NCBI GenBank assembly: GCA_010645155.1
Contig: CM021322.1
Coordinates: 5,353,695 to 5,417,694 of the forward strand
From: Tigriopus japonicus
Lineage: Eukaryota > Arthropoda > Copepoda > Harpacticoida > Harpacticidae
Direction of reading: 5' to 3'
Length of the DNA: 64,000 nucleotides
This document shows positions 23,484-34,234 of the stretch, piece by piece. Position numbers and translations under genes: made by a program. The notes under the pieces were generated by a model. That model was given only the letters and a program-made list of their open reading frames with translations, was not told the origin of the DNA and ran no database searches. Position 1 is the stretch's first letter. The number at the start of each line of letters is the position of its first letter.

Positions 23484-26400
23484 CTTGTATGGATATTGAG
23501 TGTACGGATGTAGACAACAAATCACTTGTCGACGACACACGAAAAAAAGTTACAGGATGACAAGTAAGGACTTCACCACCACAACTCGGTAACAAGTCAC
23601 CGAGCTAGCTTGCTTTGCCGTGTACACGTCGAATGTAGTAGGCAATGTTTTCTCTGGAGATCGATAGGCTTTCAGCACTCGCTCAGCGTCATCACTCTCT
23701 TGGGTGATTTTTTTCCTCCTCACTCTGGTTCCCTTTGGAACAGCTTGGGCGAAGTAGAGCAATGGAGGCCGAGCTCCAAAGGAACATTTATAAGGGCTCT
23801 TGCGTCACTGTTGGTTCAAGCGTTCTGATGATACGACGGTATCTGATTCAAATCAGCTTCCTTGCGTCTAACCTGTTCTCATGTTATTGGCCGATTGGTT
23901 CTCCACTTGGTAAAAAATGCAACCCAACGGTATCTGAAGTCTACTTGACTTTGTTTCCTGATGATCGTTCTCTCCGGTTGTCGGCGCTCCTTCTGAACGT
24001 CTCATCACGTAACCAACCCCTCTGATGTCGTAATTATTGGGCATGTAGCTCCTCTCAAAATATTCGTTGTCCAAATGTTGGATTATAGGGATGAATTTAT
24101 GATGAGAATAACGCTGCTTGAAACGAAGAAACACTCGCAAACAGAAGTTGTTTCCACGACGCTCCTCGTCATTAATCTTGGCCGCTCTGAACAACACCTT
24201 TTTGTTAACTAAAGCAGAGCTTCTCCGTGTCTTTCCATCATCGATCTGCTTGAACCGAGTTCTCGGCTACATACATACTGTACTGGTAAATGGATCTGTG
24301 GGCTGCACACTCTCATATATGCTCATCGTCGTCGTCGTGCTCTGCCTCTCACTCACTCCTCCATTGGAATCTAATCTACGCACAGCAGTGGAGCTTCTCT
24401 CGCCCGAGATTCGAACCCTCTCCCTCGTTTTACACTCACATAAAGACCCCCATAGAGGCCAGCCGTTTTTGGAGAACCAGAAAGTGAGGCACACACCAGA
24501 AACGACAGCATCCATAGCCAACAGAGTCTTCAACGGCGAGAGCGCTCTGAAGAGGACGAGCGAGGACCGACTGAGTCCAACGAGAGGCTGTGACCAGGAG
24601 GATGCTCCGTTCTTTACAGTCCTTCTTGCGACCACATACATGCATATTTAGACTCTCACACGCACGGTATGGCATGCGCGCCCTCTATGTGCGATGGCAC
24701 TCTGTTTAAAGTTGGACACACACATCTGTGCAAGTAAAATATTTCACGTTTTCCAAAGATCATGGAAGAGTTACGCAGTACGACCCAAATGTAGAGCGGA
24801 ATCAGGATTTAGTCAATCACAACAACAAAATCAACAGTCTCCAACACTGGCAGAACGAACCCATGTGTATCTTAACATGTCTACATGTGTTTGATTCATA
24901 ATAGTTTTATCAAAATGCACTGATTTTGATAACTAGTCACAGATTGAAGCCTCCATTATCCTGGAATGAATATCTATCATCTATACTTGATTAGCTTGCT
25001 TCCGAGATTATTCTCTTTTGCCTCATACTTTAGCAGCTTTCTTGCGTTATTGTTGGGTTGTTTTGTATTGGAGCCCGCTTCTCGCTTCCACCCATGCCAA
25101 AGAAAGAAGGTACATACTACAAGTACATTAGTCCAGGTGGGTGGGATTGCATATTTGCTAGTCTAATGGACTTCCACGATGGATGAATCCTTCGCAGGAG
25201 AGAAAGAAAAAACCATAAAGAAGACGAGAGGCAAGAAGAGCAAATCTGACAAAACCAAACCACACTTTCATGGTTTGAACAGATGCTGTCGGTTTCTTGG
25301 TCTCGATTCGATTCCATTGGGGCCGAGTGATTCACACTCTGGTCCCCTTCCCAATCTCCTCCCTCTCACGTGGGTAAGAACACTTCCTATCATTCACCTG
25401 TCCCTTCGACATCTGGGATCTTGAAAAAGAAATTAGAACGCGAATTAGTAGTTTACTTCATGCATTCAGTTAGAGTTCATTTGTTTTTCCAAGTTTGTTC
25501 AGATCTTTGAAATTCCCTTCTCAACAATCATTATGTCCATATCTGTGGCAAGAGCTTCTCCTTTTGTTATGTTTGGAAATATGTCAAAGATATATCTTAC
25601 TACACACGTTCCAAGAGGTCAGTCCAACCAGTTCCAGTAGCCATACGTACAAAACTACACAGTCAATACATATGGACACACACAACCGTGACTTGGCCAT
25701 TTCGAGCGGTTTCAACTCATTGAAGAGTTGCTCTCAATGCAATAATTACACCCCCAACTCGTGACAATTAGAAACGATTGCAGAAACCATGACCTAAATC
25801 TGTTACCCGCGTGTTATTACTTACTGATCCATTGTACGTACTACACCGGTATTCTGTTGTGTAGTAATGACTCATTTGCAACATCTGATCATCATCAACT
25901 TGGTCATTGACCAAGTGGCCTACGTGAAAGCGAAACGAAACTTGAAAGTCGACAAATTGACAAAATGCCTCCATTATTTTCCCCTTTCCCTCATTGCACT
26001 CTTAAGGTAAAGAAACTGAAGGAAAACCAATTAGAGATCTGACAAGATCAAGAATGCATTTATTTGCAAAACCTATTAGAGTGACATAATAATCTCGATT
26101 CATCCTGTTTTCCGAAAAAAATGATCGTCTGACCGACTTATCCGAGAGAAAATGTCATATCATATATGACGAAAGGTTACGAAGGAATCTTTTACGCTTC
26201 TTTCCTCGACTTCTTTTTCAATATTGACCAACAGTGGTCTTCTCTTCATCAAGCTCTCTAATTAGAACCTTTTCCCTAATGTCCACACACCCTCAGCACC
26301 TTCCTCTACACTATTAAAGCCTCAAGTAATTACGGTGGGCATAATTTATCACAGACATTTGATGAGCCTGTCCCAATGCCTTGATTTTGTCCATTTGATT

Positions 26401-28593
26401 CTCCACTTCCCCTCTATTTATTACCCGTTCTAACTCAGATTGAACACTTTTCCATTCTCAAAGATCCGACTCATGAGGTGCTCCATTCTGGTCTTTGTCT
26501 TGTTTTTTCTGAGAAACGGGAATAAAAAACGAAGGACGACTAAACTTGAGGGCCCCACAAAATCAAGCGTGGCAAGAACACCAAGGATTGAATTTCTTTG
26601 TCTCGAACAGAGACATTGCAAATCGGAGGCCATGGGCAATTGCCCTCCATTATCATTAAATCTGAATTCGCAATTCCCACCCAACTAAACTTAAATGTGA
26701 GGTTAGATTCGACTTGTTTTGCATCCCATATCTCGGAGTAGTTCACTACACGAAAGTGGAGTATGTACATAGGAGAAGGAGAAGGCGTCAGTAAGCAAAT
26801 GCATCGTCTCAGACAGGGTGTGTTAAAGATATGAGACCACCTTTCTGGAGTGTTTTTGTCCATGTTACACTCAGGGTCTTGCCCAACTATTTCCATTGTA
26901 ATATTTACTCTAAAATGTTTCAGTTCTTCAATGGTGACTATTACCAATGATAATGATATTCCTTAATACCACAGGACACCCAGTTAAAGATTATTATATA
27001 AAACGTGCTTGGGTGAGTTAATATTGCTGTTCTTGTCTAATATGATATGAAATCCTAAATGTTTTTAATCCTCGAGGCTTTTCCTACTCCTAATCAATTA
27101 GTTAAGATCCACAAGATTTTATTATACTATGCGAGCTTATCCAAATTAAAGGCATGCGTTTCTCCACTTTTTATCAAGATGCATACGTACAAATCTGAAT
27201 GAACGTTGAGATGCTATCTTGAACCAACAAGATTAGACCGATTATAATGACATGCTAAAAATATTTTTTTTGACGATTCTTTTCAATAACCCAAGGAATG
27301 ACATCCCTCATGACACTGAAATGGTTTGGAAATATTGGGCTCGTTGATTTATACATCGCTGTCATGTCTTGATCGTAGCATTATCTGAAGACAAAAAGCT
27401 CAACAGGTCGCTCAATTGTCAAACACCCTGTTCAAATGCCTCCATGAACAGACTTGAAGTTTCTTTGTTGCCACTAGGTTTGTCGCATCATTTGACATGA
27501 CTCGCTTAATCGTGACTTCGGCATTTTCCCGACATCCATGAATTCACTCTGAGGCCTCTTTCAGAAATGGATGAAGTAAATTTCAAGCCGTTTAGAATAC
27601 CAAAGGTGGGCTAGTCTACGGAGGGCTCGAGATTTATGTGGAATTGGTTAGTAATTAGTCTCAGGCCAAACGCTTCGTCTCTCGTCTGTCATGTTGAACG
27701 AAAGAGACGCCTTGGAGACTTGGGACGGTTTCCGCGTTCAAATCGGGATTGATGACAAAATATTGGCAAGCAAACGCGCCAGGAACAACGACACCTTGAC
27801 ACACGGGTCCAAGGTGTCGTCGACAGCATCAACAACAAAAACATCCATCTCATCATTTTTGCCTTCAGGAGGGAATTTGGGGACTCGAGACTCGTATTCC
27901 AATCTCAAGTAGTCGGGAGTACTTTACGGAATAGTACAGTACAACGTGCATTCAAGGCTTGTCTCAAAATGGAAGACGAGAGGTAATAAAAGTGGGATAT
28001 GCATGAAATATCATACAATATGGTTTGCTGACTTTGGTGACAACGGCCTCGGGTGTCACAATATGATGATCATGGTTCCGGCATCATTCGAGATGTCTTT
28101 GAGAATATTCCTTTTTTCACACAAGGATCAATTTCGGAGGCAGGTCCGTTCAAAAAAAAGATGACGTTCTCAAACTTCTCATTGGTGAACTGTTGCAAAT
28201 ATACAGAATGGTGATGATTGAAATCGGACTGACAGCGACATTGCAATAAGACGGGTACATTTTTGGGCTTGGCATGAAAAACATTAAATAAATTAAAATC
28301 AACGTTTTGATTATTTGAAATGCACGGTGAATTTGTCTCTTATGTAACGTTTCGAAGGGAAAGTTACGTAAAAAGTATCAGTACCTTAGTTTATTCTAAG
28401 TCGAGCATTTTTGATTCTACTCATTTTTAAATCCTTTAAACCTTATAACCTAGCGCTTCGTCTTTTCATATGTATTGGAATCGGACAAGCGTCAGTGTGC
28501 GTAAAAGTTTAGAGGTGTGGTTAGGAACAAAAAAAGCTAAACATCAATTATTGCGTTTTTAATTTCATTGCAACTCAAATATCACACTGCGAG
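23484..28593. other. Gene-poor region upstream of the DUF4728-like gene
   Basis: No coding sequence is supported over about 5 kb. The first kilobase (to about 24700) has higher GC, CT/GA-rich stretches and many short overlapping ORFs on both strands, fitting a promoter and 5' UTR of the minus-strand gene. The rest is AT-rich with low-information ORFs. Confidence 0.5.
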
Positions 28594-28626
28594 NNNNNNN
28601 NNNNNNNNNNNNNNNNNNNNNNNNNN
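28594..28626. other. Assembly gap (33 N)
   Basis: A run of 33 undetermined bases. The true distance across it is unknown. Confidence 0.99.
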
Positions 28627-29262
28627 GCTTGCTCAAATTGATCTGCAACTACTTCCTTGATGGAAGGTATGATAGTTATTTGCCGTTTACATTCCCTCGT
28701 ATATTAATTGCCTGTTGTGAGACTGCCAAAATGTTCAAGGAATTCAAGATGCCAATAGATGACAGAAAAATCTCGAGGGAATAATCCGTTTTGCTATGAG
28801 AGCAATCCATCAGTATCGCAATGCCAAGGAATTGCAAAGCAAGATTATGTTGAAATGTGAATCTATGAGGAGTCCCAAAGGATCCTCCAACTTTCTTCTG
28901 ACAAGCTTGTTCAATATGTTATGCCAAAGGATGTAAGTTGATTCTCAGATGCAGTCTCCAAACTCTCACGGTTAGACATAAATGATGTTTGAAATTTGAT
29001 CCTCAGTCGATACTAAAAATGCTAATACGCTAAAATACGGCCTCAAGGAATCCTCAAATAAGAATCCTAAACAAGCCAATTCCCAAACATTATGCGAGTT
29101 CCTGTGGGAAAACCGATGTTCTCACCCCTAAAGGCATAGACATACAAGTTCGATCCATCTCCATTCACCGTTAGAAGAACAGTTGTTTGACTTCAAAAGG
29201 GTGAATGATAACTTAATCCAAAAATATGAGCACTGCTGCACAAGTTATCTAAATCAAACATC
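28627..29262. other. Intergenic flank of the sulfotransferase gene
   Basis: AT-rich sequence between the assembly gap and the first ATG of the sulfotransferase. No gene or repeat is recognised. It should contain the promoter of the sulfotransferase. Confidence 0.4.
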
Positions 29263-30595
29263 ATGCGACCGCCGTCCTTCAAATCGTTGGTCTTGACTTT
29301 GGCCTTGATCTCAATGGTGCATTTCACAAAGTGGATTGGTGTGGGATTCTCCGAGAATGACAGTTTGTACGACGATATCGAAATTGGAATCCGGGACGTG
29401 AAAAATAGGAGCAATCAGCCCAAGAAGATACTTGTGAGTAGATTCAAGTTAAGTCACTCGAAATACGGAAACGATATTTTCTTGTGGAAGCAGATTATGT
29501 CGAGTTGGGGATCGGGATCAGGAACTTTGTCATCAATCCTGCTCAAGCACTTGAACGTGTATTTCCATCAGGAACCTCTCCATTACTTTGGAAGCCGTCA
29601 AGTGGAAACCGTTTTGGACACCATCGAAGCGAAACGAGTGATCGAGGCATTGTTAAAGTGCGAATATCGAAATCCTGTGTTGGGTAATCGATTTCTCAAA
29701 TGAAGCAGTGTTCATTTGGGTTGAGTTAACTCCATTGTTGTTTTAGCTAAATACTTGTACCATGCCCAATTTCAATGGCTTCGTCAATTTCGAAGTAACC
29801 CAAGCATCACAAAGGGATGTTCTAGTATAAGAAACTCGGATTGCTTTGACCAGGGATACCTTCAGCATCAATGTCAGAACTTCAATATTCAAGTCATGAG
29901 AATCCTCAGATTTTCGCTGAGTCATCTTGAAGAATTGCTGAAGGACAGAGGGTGAATCCTTCAAAGATGCGAAAATGATTTCAAAATAATCCCCTCATAA
30001 CATTGTAGGCTCTTTGTTTTGATTTTCAGAATGGAGATGAAAGTGGTGTTTGTGATCCGAGATCCTCGTGGAACAATGTGCTCCAGAATAAATATCATGC
30101 CAGGTTGTGCCAAATCTTTGGCTTGCAATTCATCATCAATACTCTGTCGACATCTGAGTAACGATTGGAATACCTTTAGCACACTACGAACGCAATTTCC
30201 AGGTCATCTTTGGTAATTTTTAATACGCTCGGCCTTATTGGTCCAATGAAGTGACCATGAATTTTTTAAGGGCCGTCCGATTTGAGGACCTCCTTGGGAA
30301 TCGAGAGGAAACGATGAGGAAGTTGTTGACGTTTCTGGATTTGGAAATGGACCTTTCAACACGGATGTCGATTGTGTCAAAAACCGTCCGAGGTCCAAAC
30401 AACAACGACGAAATCGATGCCTTCGAAAGTGCGCTCGATTGGCGTAAACAACTTTCAGCAGCAAATGTCTCATCCATTGATAAAAACTGTCACTCTGCCA
30501 TGTCAACCATGGGCTATTTAACTTGCCATGGGAAAGTCCCATTGACTAAATGTGACCCTTTGCTAAGAAACGTGAATTTGAACCCTTCACAATAG
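29263..30595 (+). CDS. Golgi carbohydrate sulfotransferase (CHST family)
   Basis: Five exons, 29263-29433, 29494-29683, 29747-29951, 30030-30212 and 30271-30595, give 357 aa. The introns are 58-78 bp. The first intron (60 bp) is a multiple of three with no stop, so the unspliced frame stays open. The protein is type II: a signal anchor at about 7-22 (KSLVLTLALISMVHF), then a luminal domain. The family transfers sulfate from PAPS to GlcNAc/Gal/GalNAc residues of glycans in the Golgi. The 5'-phosphosulfate loop is LIMSSWGSGSGTLSS (57-71), followed by QEPLHYF, HLEELLKD, the 3'-phosphate motif VVFVIRDPRGTMCSR (194-208) and the AVRFEDLL motif near 243. The usual Arg of the W-R-S-G-S loop is Gly63 here. 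The exact acceptor sugar cannot be told. It is the first of three glycosylation genes in 5 kb. Confidence 0.85.
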
Positions 30596-30987
30596 GCAAC
30601 ATATTTAGGCTTTGCTCAATAGGCCATGATCAAACTTACAACGACAGATTTCGAAAAATGGGGAACCGGTCGGAGAGAAGTAGGGCATGGTTAAAGTGTT
30701 CTTTAGTGTTTCGCCACGTCAAGAACACACCACATCACTCAAAGAAGGAAAAATTCGTGCTTTAGTTGGGGGTTTTTAATTGTCAAAGTGAGAACCACTT
30801 ATATTTACTTGAGTGTGTGTCTCCCTCTGTTGAGGGGGCATTCTCGTTTAGTGCCAAAAATGAACAATTGTTTTATTCAGAACACAGGTGATTATGGTCA
30901 TATTTTGCACACGTTCGTAGTTGTGCCGTCAATGATTGAAATTTGAAGAACACACAGATATTTCTCGATTGATTTTTGGGACCCTCA
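30596..30987. other. Spacer between sulfotransferase and C1GALT1
   Basis: Less than 400 bp between two plus-strand Golgi enzyme genes. No canonical AATAAA is seen. It must hold the sulfotransferase 3' UTR and, if separately transcribed, the C1GALT1 promoter. Confidence 0.4.
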
Positions 30988-32499
30988 ATGTTGGTAAAGT
31001 TTTTGTCTAAATGTTGCAATTGAGGAGGTCATGGCGTAGTGGGTGGCAATTCAGATTCAAATTTCGAGGTATTACCAAGTTCCGGAAACAATGGGACAAA
31101 GTTCACAGATCTTTAGTTTGTTGTGATTTTCCACGTTTTAGTGCTTTTGCGGAATGGTTTGGCCATTGTGGCGTTGTTCTCTTTCCTCGCAATTTTTCAT
31201 TTGAGTCAATGGAACCAAGTTATGGACGAGGCTTCAGAGAGGGGATTCGAGAAAGTGGAACAAGGCAAAATATTGTGTTGGGTCTTGACGTACCCAAACC
31301 ATAAAGACAGTCAAGCTGCCGCTGTGAAAGAAACGTGGGGACGTCGGTGTGACAAGTTACTCTTCATGACTTCTGTGAAAGGTAAATTCTAGTAGCAAGG
31401 CTGTTTTGAATTAGGATCCAAAAAACTTTGGTTGTTAAGTATGAGTTAAGAAGCACTTGCATTTTTCAAATTTTTCGTTTTCATGTGAATAATTCGAGTA
31501 CTACTTGGCCTTTGAAAGTGCATTTAAATTAAGGAGGTTTATTGAAAATTGAGCGTGCATTGAGGCCAGCTTTAAATATTGTTTAAAAAGCAATCGTTTT
31601 AACATTTGAAATATATTTTTTTATTAATTGAAAGCTTACCATTTATTCCTTTTTGCTCATAGACCCTGAGGATGACTCGTTTGTGGCCTTGAATGTAACA
31701 GAAAATAGAGACAATTTATGGACCAAAACGCAACTCTCTTTAGAGTACATACATAGGAATCATATGTAAGTGCAATTTATCTTTAATATCGACAAAATTA
31801 TCAAAAATTAACATCACATCCAGTGCTGAATATGACTGGTTCTTCAAAGCTGACGACGATACCTATGTGATCGTGGAAAACCTTCGCAAATTTGCTGCCA
31901 AGTACTCTCCTCAAGATCCGGTATTTTTCGGTTGTCGATTCAAGCCCTTCGTTAAACAAGGCTACATGAGTGGAGGAGCAGGTAAAAGTCGACAACGGCT
32001 CAACATTACGTAGAGAAGTTCCTTGTTTGAGATTTCCTTCTTTGAAGGTTATTTGCTCAGTCGCGAGTCCCTCAAGCGCTTTATCGACCATGGCCTTCGT
32101 AATGAGACTCACAATGAGTGCAATAAACTTGTCTCGAGCTCCGAGGACGTTCAAATTGGGCGATGCTTGGAACAAGTTGGAGTGAAAGCAATGAACTCAA
32201 CGGATGCCATGGGTGGACAACGCTTTTTTCCCTTGGACCCAAGTTTCTTACTGATAAAGGAGAACCAAAAGAAACGTCTTTACTGGTTGTTCCATTACGT
32301 TTATGAGCCCTTGTCGTTTGTGAGTGGAACACTTCGATTTTGTTCCTTTTTTCTTTGTGTTGTCCTAATTCAATGTTTCCTTTCTTTACAGGGCAAACAC
32401 GCTTATTCCAAAGAAGTCATTTCCTTTCACTACATTCCGGCCCATGTAATGAAAATATTTGACCTATTTCTCTATCACATTCGAGTGTCCAACTCTTGA
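30988..32499 (+). CDS. C1GALT1: Core 1 beta-1,3-galactosyltransferase (C1GALT1-like)
   Basis: Glycosyltransferase family 31 enzyme that adds Gal to GalNAc-Ser/Thr to make the core 1 O-glycan (T antigen) in the Golgi. Firm exons: 31117-31381, 31663-31765, 31824-31981, 32048-32319 and 32392-32499. The 5' end is less sure. The main exon opens after a TTTAG acceptor with no ATG before the membrane anchor. A tiny first exon (ATGTTG at 30988-30993, donor GTAAAG) would join in phase and give 303 aa. Landmarks: signal anchor [40 protein letters not shown]; the DXD-type metal site [10 protein letters not shown] (about 132-141); [19 protein letters not shown]; and VISFHYI near the C-terminus. The paired Cys preceding that last motif in human C1GALT1 is absent. 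AATAAATAAA follows at 32525. Confidence 0.92.
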
Positions 32500-32524
32500 T
32501 ATAGGAACCCCTTTCCAAATTCGC

Positions 32525-32534
32525 AATAAATAAA
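32525..32534 (+). promoter_or_regulatory. Polyadenylation signal for C1GALT1
   Basis: Overlapping AATAAATAAA 26 bp after the C1GALT1 stop, inside the 53-bp gap before the stop of the convergent fucosyltransferase. Confidence 0.6.
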
Positions 32535-32552
32535 GTGTATTTAGTATCTTAA

Positions 32553-34234
32553 TCAGGCTTTCTCATTATCGGGTGCGGGTTCCTCTGGAGATGGATGAGC
32601 ATCAATGAAGTGCCAGTTTGGTAAATTTGCTTGCTTGATGGCCTCCACTTCCGAGTTGTTCCCTGTTCCAATATTATGGGCCAAAATTGTATGTCCTCCC
32701 GACAAATATGCACCCCAAAACCCAAAGGTCCCGTAGTCATAGATAGAGTGATTGCACAAAGACATGACACACATGTCAAAGTGTGCACCGGACACCACAG
32801 GCATTTTACGAAAAAAGTCCGATGGGAAAAAGAAGATGGCTTCAATGTCAATGAAAACACGTTTGCACCATTTCACGTCATCTGAGGTAACGAGGAAGAT
32901 CATCTGTTGAAAGTAAGAAGATAGTTAGATATTTTGTTAGAGGCGCAATAAGGAAAAATAAGAGTTCATGACTTACTCTATCTTTATCTTTTTGGTTAGT
33001 GAGGTTTAGTGAGTTTTGCAAGGCATTGATTGCCCTTTTAAAATATTCGACCTGAACGAGTGATCCATTTTGAGTGGCACTTAGATGATAATCGTATGCA
33101 ATTCGACGAACATGAATTCCGACAAAAATGGGATTCGGAATTTCATATTGAAAGTCCATGGCCACCAATTCAATAAATTGGCTGGCTAATTCAAAGATCC
33201 TGAGAGACAAGGGTTTTTATCAGTCATTTTATACTCAAATCAAGGGAAGCACGTACTTACTGTCGCTTGAATGTGAATTGATGCTTAATTATATGATACA
33301 TCTTATGAAACAGTCTCACAACATTAGGATAATTGGTCAAGTGAATATAAGGATATTTCCCCGTATGCCTATTCAAGAAACGGTCCACTAATCTTGGATC
33401 CTCTCCAGGATCTATATATCGTACTTCTTGAATACAATCATCCGAAACATTCACGGGCAAATGATAGATGTTGGAAAATGGTTTGCTCAGAAAATCGAAG
33501 AGCACCTGTGAATTCGTCTCAAAAATTCCAAATATGTCTAAACCAGGGGTCGGCAACCACTTATGGGCCAAGGCCCACAAAATTTGATTCGTGTTGTCCG
33601 GGGCCCACCAAACAGGCATTGGCAGGCTCAGGGGCCCACAAATTTGCCGTCAAAGAGCTTTAGGCCTATGAGTACAGTACTATGAATGGCTCTCGGGGCC
33701 ACTATTTTGGGCTTTCTCCATAGCTCTTGGGCCCACCAACGACTACCCTTCGGCCCACATTTGGGCCGCGGCCCACCGGTTGCCGACCCCTGGTCTAAAC
33801 AATGGTTTTCAATTGCTCACCTGTGACACGGCTGGATAGTAACCAGACATGGTTGACAAGGCCAATAAGGTGGCATATTCACTCATCTTGTTCCCCATGC
33901 CTCCTCGATCAAAAGTAGTCATAACGAGTTTATAAGGATAACACGGATAACGCTTCCTTTCTTCCCGAGTTTGCGAGGCCGTAAAACAATTCCGTTTATG
34001 AGCAGGACATTCCGGACACTTTTGACAGAGACACGTGGGACAAGGCAACACTGGAGGGCATTGTTTTGTCTCATCTGACACCTACTTTCATGGTAAAGTC
34101 AAATGATTGGAGAAGAGAACCAATAGACACGAGACAATACTCACCGATTCCAGTTCCGTTAGGAACATGTACATGAATCCCAAGTATGTTCCCAAAATGA
34201 AGGCTAATAAAGCAAATTCCGGGCGTATTTTCAT
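32553..34234 (-). CDS. Galactoside alpha-1,2-fucosyltransferase (GT11, FUT1/2-like)
   Basis: Five minus-strand exons, 34234-34145, 34081-33821, 33505-33261, 33199-32977 and 32903-32553, give 389 aa with matching phases. The type II signal anchor is at about 7-25. The stem is unusually Cys-rich (seven Cys between residues 38 and 62). The catalytic domain has FDRGGMGNKMSEYATLLAL (87-105), the GDP-fucose binding motif VGIHVRRIAYDY (225-236), FLVTSDDVKWC, and YGTFGFWGAYLSGGHTI near the C-terminus, all family hallmarks. The enzyme caps beta-galactosides with alpha-1,2 fucose in the Golgi. The second intron holds a hAT-type MITE. The acceptor at 33506 (TTCACAG) gives the best protein alignment; the TTTAG at 33538-33542 would shift the frame. 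The stop lies 53 bp from that of C1GALT1, tail to tail. Confidence 0.9.
33544..33792. mobile_element. 249-bp hAT-type MITE inside a fucosyltransferase intron
   Basis: The ends are perfect inverted repeats: CAGGGGTCGGCAACC at the left and its reverse complement at the right. They are flanked by the identical 8-bp sequence GTCTAAAC on both sides (33536-33543 and 33793-33800). Both features are typical of hAT elements. The interior is GC-rich, made of GGCCCAC-like words, and has no ORF of interest. Removing the element plus one TSD leaves a 58-bp intron, so the insertion lengthened that intron to 315 bp. Confidence 0.93.

Noticed and set aside
24400..24440. GGTTCGAATC on the minus strand, resembling a tRNA T-arm
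   Set aside because: No pairing acceptor stem, no A box at the right distance and no anticodon arm could be found, so it is a chance match.
33257..33619. Minus-strand ORF that runs from the MITE into fucosyltransferase exon 3
   Set aside because: The N-terminal part is translated transposon sequence. Homology with FUT1/2 begins only after the TTCACAG acceptor at 33506.
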